A model generated the notes under the pieces. It did not search any database and was not told where the DNA came from. It saw only the letters and a program-made list of their open reading frames with translations. From contig JAFMSR010000005.1 in NCBI GenBank assembly GCA_022818135.1, positions 21,457,786 through 21,521,785 of the forward strand: a stretch of DNA of 64,000 nucleotides, given 5' to 3'. Numbering within the stretch: position 1 is the stretch's first letter; every line of letters begins with the position of its first letter. This document shows, in pieces, positions 61,201-64,000 of this stretch. The position numbers and the translations under genes are program-made. This DNA is from Saxidomus purpurata (taxonomy: Eukaryota > Mollusca > Bivalvia > Venerida > Veneridae).

Positions 61201-62053
61201 TGAAAACCAATGTTACCTACACATCAAGCTAGAAATAACAACACTAAAATGTGAAAGTACATTGAGTTAAACTTTCAAATTTGTGTACATTTTAGCTTTC
61301 TGAAACATTGCATAATTTTCAATTATAAAAAACAGCACATTTCCTTCAACTTTATCTTTTAAAGACTAGAACAGAAGGATGCATTGTTCATTATAGTTAC
61401 ATTGTGTAAAACCAGTTTTGATACACATGTATTCCTATTAAATGTTTCTTTCTTCAAGCACCATTCAAATTTACAAAATTAATCATCAACAAATTATCTC
61501 GAGACAGTAGCAGAATTCTACCTTTTAATTTGTCCAATTTGAAACTAACTGCAACATATGGTTCTCTAAGGTTTCACTGTATTGTGTTTCAAAAGATATT
61601 AATTTTGCAAGCATTATACCTGTTCGGTGAAGGGCGTCTGTTGCCAAAAGTTTGGCCGTAACCATTCTTTCAGGCAAATCATTGGAATTTTGGCTAATAT
61701 GGTTAAAATTACTGATGTCAATTAAATCTTTTTTTTTCCATTCTGCAGATTCTGCTGCGTTTGTGAGTGGCAGGGGAAGTCATGAAATGTATATCTTATT
61801 ACTTTGACTAAGGTACAATAATGACTTCTTACACACTGATTCTGAGTTTCTTACAAATCAATTTGCTTCCCTCCAGTCTAAAAAAGAACCACACCCATTT
61901 AAAATTGCAGCCTTTGAACTTGGATCACAGTTTTTTTGATAAGTTATGCACAGGGTTAACTGGATAAACATACATTGTATTTCGCATCAAACTGTAAGGA
62001 TATGTACTAGCACACAAAACACTGATAAAATAACACTACTGTCTATTTGTTCA
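58202..62053. other. Shared 3' flank of LIG4 and FDX2
   Basis: No exon recognised. Minus-strand AATAAA signals at about 60044-60049 and 60069-60074 could end a long FDX2 3' UTR. The rest is AT-rich and unremarkable. Confidence 0.45.
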
Positions 62054-63917
<1,864 letters not shown>

Positions 63918-64000
63918 CTGAAACAATACAGCTGATATCAACAATACAAAATTACAATGGTGTTTGAAGATAACATACAAGATCTGGATATTGATAGACT

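Overview
The window looks like nuclear DNA of a mollusc, most likely a marine bivalve. It is AT-rich. Its genes are vertebrate-like in protein sequence but split into many small exons by canonical introns. The space between exons is packed with element types common in bivalve genomes: tRNA-derived SINEs, hairpin-ended elements with tandem cores, short TIR elements and non-LTR retrotransposon pieces. The species cannot be named from sequence alone.

Three cellular genes are well supported. (1) A UDP-glucose 4-epimerase-like gene (GALE) lies on the minus strand, 9624-20353: nine coding exons, 351 aa, intact SDR catalytic residues. (2) DNA ligase IV (LIG4) lies on the plus strand, 39877-58201: 20 coding exons, 916 aa, all junctions in phase, with the catalytic lysine, tandem BRCT domains and XRCC4-binding linker; intron 5 is a GC-AG intron. 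(3) Mitochondrial [2Fe-2S] ferredoxin (FDX2) lies on the minus strand, 62054-63917; its last four coding exons are here and the 5' part lies beyond the right edge. LIG4 and FDX2 are tail to tail. The three genes work in unrelated processes (Leloir sugar metabolism, non-homologous end joining, Fe-S cluster/heme A chemistry), and no operon-like relation is implied.

Layout: 1-9.6 kb is repeat-rich intergenic DNA. 9.6-20.4 kb is GALE; its introns hold a minisatellite, a long-armed TIR element with an 8-bp duplication, a hairpin-ended element, and a 50-bp array made from GALE's own exon 4/intron 4 junction, itself split by a pogo-like TIR element. 20.4-35.1 kb has no recognised cellular gene but holds several TIR elements, including a 2.85-kb one (25669-28516) carrying two small convergent genes. 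35.1-39.7 kb is a TIR element containing a long LINE ORF and ending about 210 bp before the LIG4 start codon. 39.9-58.2 kb is LIG4, whose introns hold five tRNA-derived SINE copies and two hairpin-ended elements. 58.2-62.0 kb is the shared 3' flank, followed by FDX2.

Most notable: the splice-junction minisatellite in GALE, the two-gene TIR element, and the shared hairpin plus CTRR 3' end of several dispersed families, which suggests Helitron/Helentron-type mobility. All exon coordinates were worked out by eye from splice consensus and remembered protein families; no database search was run.
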